In this document: one piece after another, positions 5,457-6,015 of the stretch
Layout: each line of letters begins with the position of its first letter
How positions within the stretch are numbered: the stretch's first letter is position 1
NCBI GenBank assembly: GCA_017538005.1
Contig: JAFYJR010000088.1
Location: forward strand, 1-6,015
Origin: Clostridia bacterium
GTDB lineage: Bacteria > Bacillota > Clostridia > Oscillospirales > Acutalibacteraceae
Direction of reading: 5' to 3'
DNA length: 6,015 bases
Notes under the pieces: model-generated
The model's database searches: none
Seen by the model: the letters and a program-made list of their open reading frames with translations, nothing else
Told to the model about the DNA's origin: nothing
Program-made: the position numbers and the translations under genes

Positions 5457-5873
5457 ATGGTATCACTTATCATCGGTCGCAAAGGCACCGGAAAAACAAA
5501 ACATCTCATCGAGGAGGTAAATGCCGCACGTGACGCCTCTATAGGCAATGTTATCTGCGTTGAAAAAGGCAACAAACTCCGTTACGACATCAAACTTACC
5601 GTACGCCTTGTCTCAGCCGAGGAATTCTCCATCTCAGGTTATGACGCATACTACGGTTTCCTCGCGGGAATGTGCGCGGACGATTCCGACATAACTGACA
5701 TTCTCTGCGACGGCACTTTAAAGATCGGCGGACCTATAGGTCCCGAGTTCCTGGAATTCTTCAGAAAGGTTTCGAAACTTGCCGAAGCCACTGATACGAA
5801 ATTCGTATTTACCATCTCCGCGGATGAGTCGGAACTCCCCGCTGAAATCTTCGATTTCTGCAAGAAAATTTAA
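5457..5873 (+). CDS. Small P-loop NTPase-like protein of unknown function
   Basis: This 138-residue protein starts with a beta strand and a Walker A motif, SLIIGRKGTGKTKHLIE (3-19), with the GxxxxGKT core at 7-14. A second hydrophobic stretch NVICVEKGNKLRYDI (31-45) follows. SDITDILCDG (78-86 region) ends in Asp85 and is a plausible Walker B strand. KFVFTISAD (115-123) looks like a third core strand with a polar, sensor-like end. That is a complete minimal P-loop core without an accessory domain, signal peptide or membrane segment. Similar short proteins occur, as far as I recall, in Clostridia, sometimes labelled 'PilT-like' or 'ATP-binding'; no function is known to me and the PilT name is not supported by this sequence. 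Cotranscription with pgi is likely (36-nt gap, AGGGAGGT 8 nt before ATG), and a terminator follows. The substrate and partner cannot be told from the sequence. Confidence 0.85.
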   Translation: MVSLIIGRKGTGKTKHLIEEVNAARDASIGNVICVEKGNKLRYDIKLTVRLVSAEEFSISGYDAYYGFLAGMCADDSDITDILCDGTLKIGGPIGPEFLEFFRKVSKLAEATDTKFVFTISADESELPAEIFDFCKKI

Positions 5874-5887
5874 CGATGAAATAAAGG

Positions 5888-5919
5888 GGCGGAGGGGCTT
5901 TCCCTCCGCCTTAAAATTT
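5888..5919 (+). terminator. Terminator after the P-loop gene
   Basis: GGCGGAGGG (5888-5896) pairs perfectly with CCCTCCGCC (5902-5910) around a 5-nt GCTTT loop. The 9-bp GC-rich stem is strong, but the following tract TTAAAATTT is an interrupted T-run, so release may be less efficient than at the tRNA terminator. It closes the pgi unit 14 nt after the last stop. Confidence 0.8.
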
Positions 5920-5921
5920 TG

Positions 5922-5950
5922 TTGACAAAGTTTATTTATAATATTATAAT
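5922..5950 (+). promoter_or_regulatory. Perfect-consensus sigma-A promoter
   Basis: TTGACA (5922-5927) and TATAAT (5945-5950) are both exact consensus with the ideal 17-bp spacer. A second TATAAT occurs at 5937-5942, but only 9 bp from the -35. The start is expected near 5957, giving a short leader of about 22 nt before the ATG at 5979. It should be strong and drives the gene that continues off the right edge. Confidence 0.9.
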
Positions 5951-5978
5951 TCACTATGCGCGCAAAGGCGGTGACTTC

Positions 5979-6015
5979 ATGCTTGAGATAAATCTGGAGC
6001 CTCTGTTTAACGGAG
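5979..6015 (+). CDS. Start of a gene cut by the window edge, possibly YceD/DUF177
   Basis: ATG at 5979 begins MLEINLEPLFNG and the frame runs off the right edge after 12 complete codons. AAAGGCGGTGA (5964-5974) is a near-ideal ribosome binding site 4 to 5 nt upstream, and a perfect promoter precedes it, so a real gene is very likely. The opening resembles the start of DUF177/YceD proteins, which in many bacteria precede rpmF (ribosomal protein L32) and act in rRNA metabolism. Twelve residues are too few to assign a family; rpmF downstream would support it. Confidence 0.6.
   Translation, partial: MLEINLEPLFNG

Noticed and set aside
5149..5466. 105-codon minus-strand open frame opposite pgi
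   Set aside because: Its Arg/Ser/Cys-rich composition is typical of an antisense shadow, and pgi is certain on the other strand.
1..6015. Mobile element, CRISPR array or defence system
   Set aside because: No transposase, integrase, terminal repeat pair, spaced direct repeats or defence-type domains are seen; gene content is core metabolism, translation and repair.

Overview
The window reads like chromosomal core DNA of a member of the Bacillota, most likely a carbohydrate-using Clostridia relative. The reasons are the strong AGGAGG-type ribosome binding sites, sigma-A type promoters, the short (about 450-residue) Gram-positive form of glucose-6-phosphate isomerase, a 61-residue four-cysteine ribosomal protein L28, a recA-recX pair, and a GH13 alpha-glucosidase of the oligo-1,6-glucosidase type. 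This assignment is an inference from protein style; no taxonomic marker was searched. I see no insertion sequence, prophage gene, CRISPR array or rRNA.

Layout. Positions 1-820 (minus strand) hold the N-terminal 273 codons of a GH13 alpha-glucosidase that continues off the left edge. It diverges from a cytoplasmic glycerophosphodiester phosphodiesterase (896-1603). The two promoters are extended -10 elements only 13 bp apart, built into one 25-bp dyad. Then come rpmB (1709-1894), a terminator, tRNA-Gln(CTG) (1938-2011) and a second, strong terminator. recA (2194-3330) has its own promoter and a leader with an SOS-like inverted repeat. recX (3332-3973) follows one base after the recA stop. A 106-base gap with two inverted repeats leads to pgi (4080-5420), which starts with TTG. 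Next is a small P-loop protein of unknown function (5457-5873), then a terminator, a perfect-consensus promoter, and the first 12 codons of a further gene (5979 to the edge).

How the parts fit. The GH13 enzyme would release glucose from alpha-glucosides, and Pgi carries glucose-6-phosphate into glycolysis. RecA and RecX are the recombinase and its modulator. rpmB and tRNA-Gln serve translation. Apart from the GH13 gene, everything is on the plus strand.

No multi-gene novel system is apparent. Two things deserve attention. One is the 138-residue P-loop protein co-directional with pgi. The other is a 16-bp inverted repeat before pgi whose 3' arm enters the Shine-Dalgarno sequence and whose loop holds a candidate promoter; this could keep pgi untranslated on recA-recX read-through mRNA.
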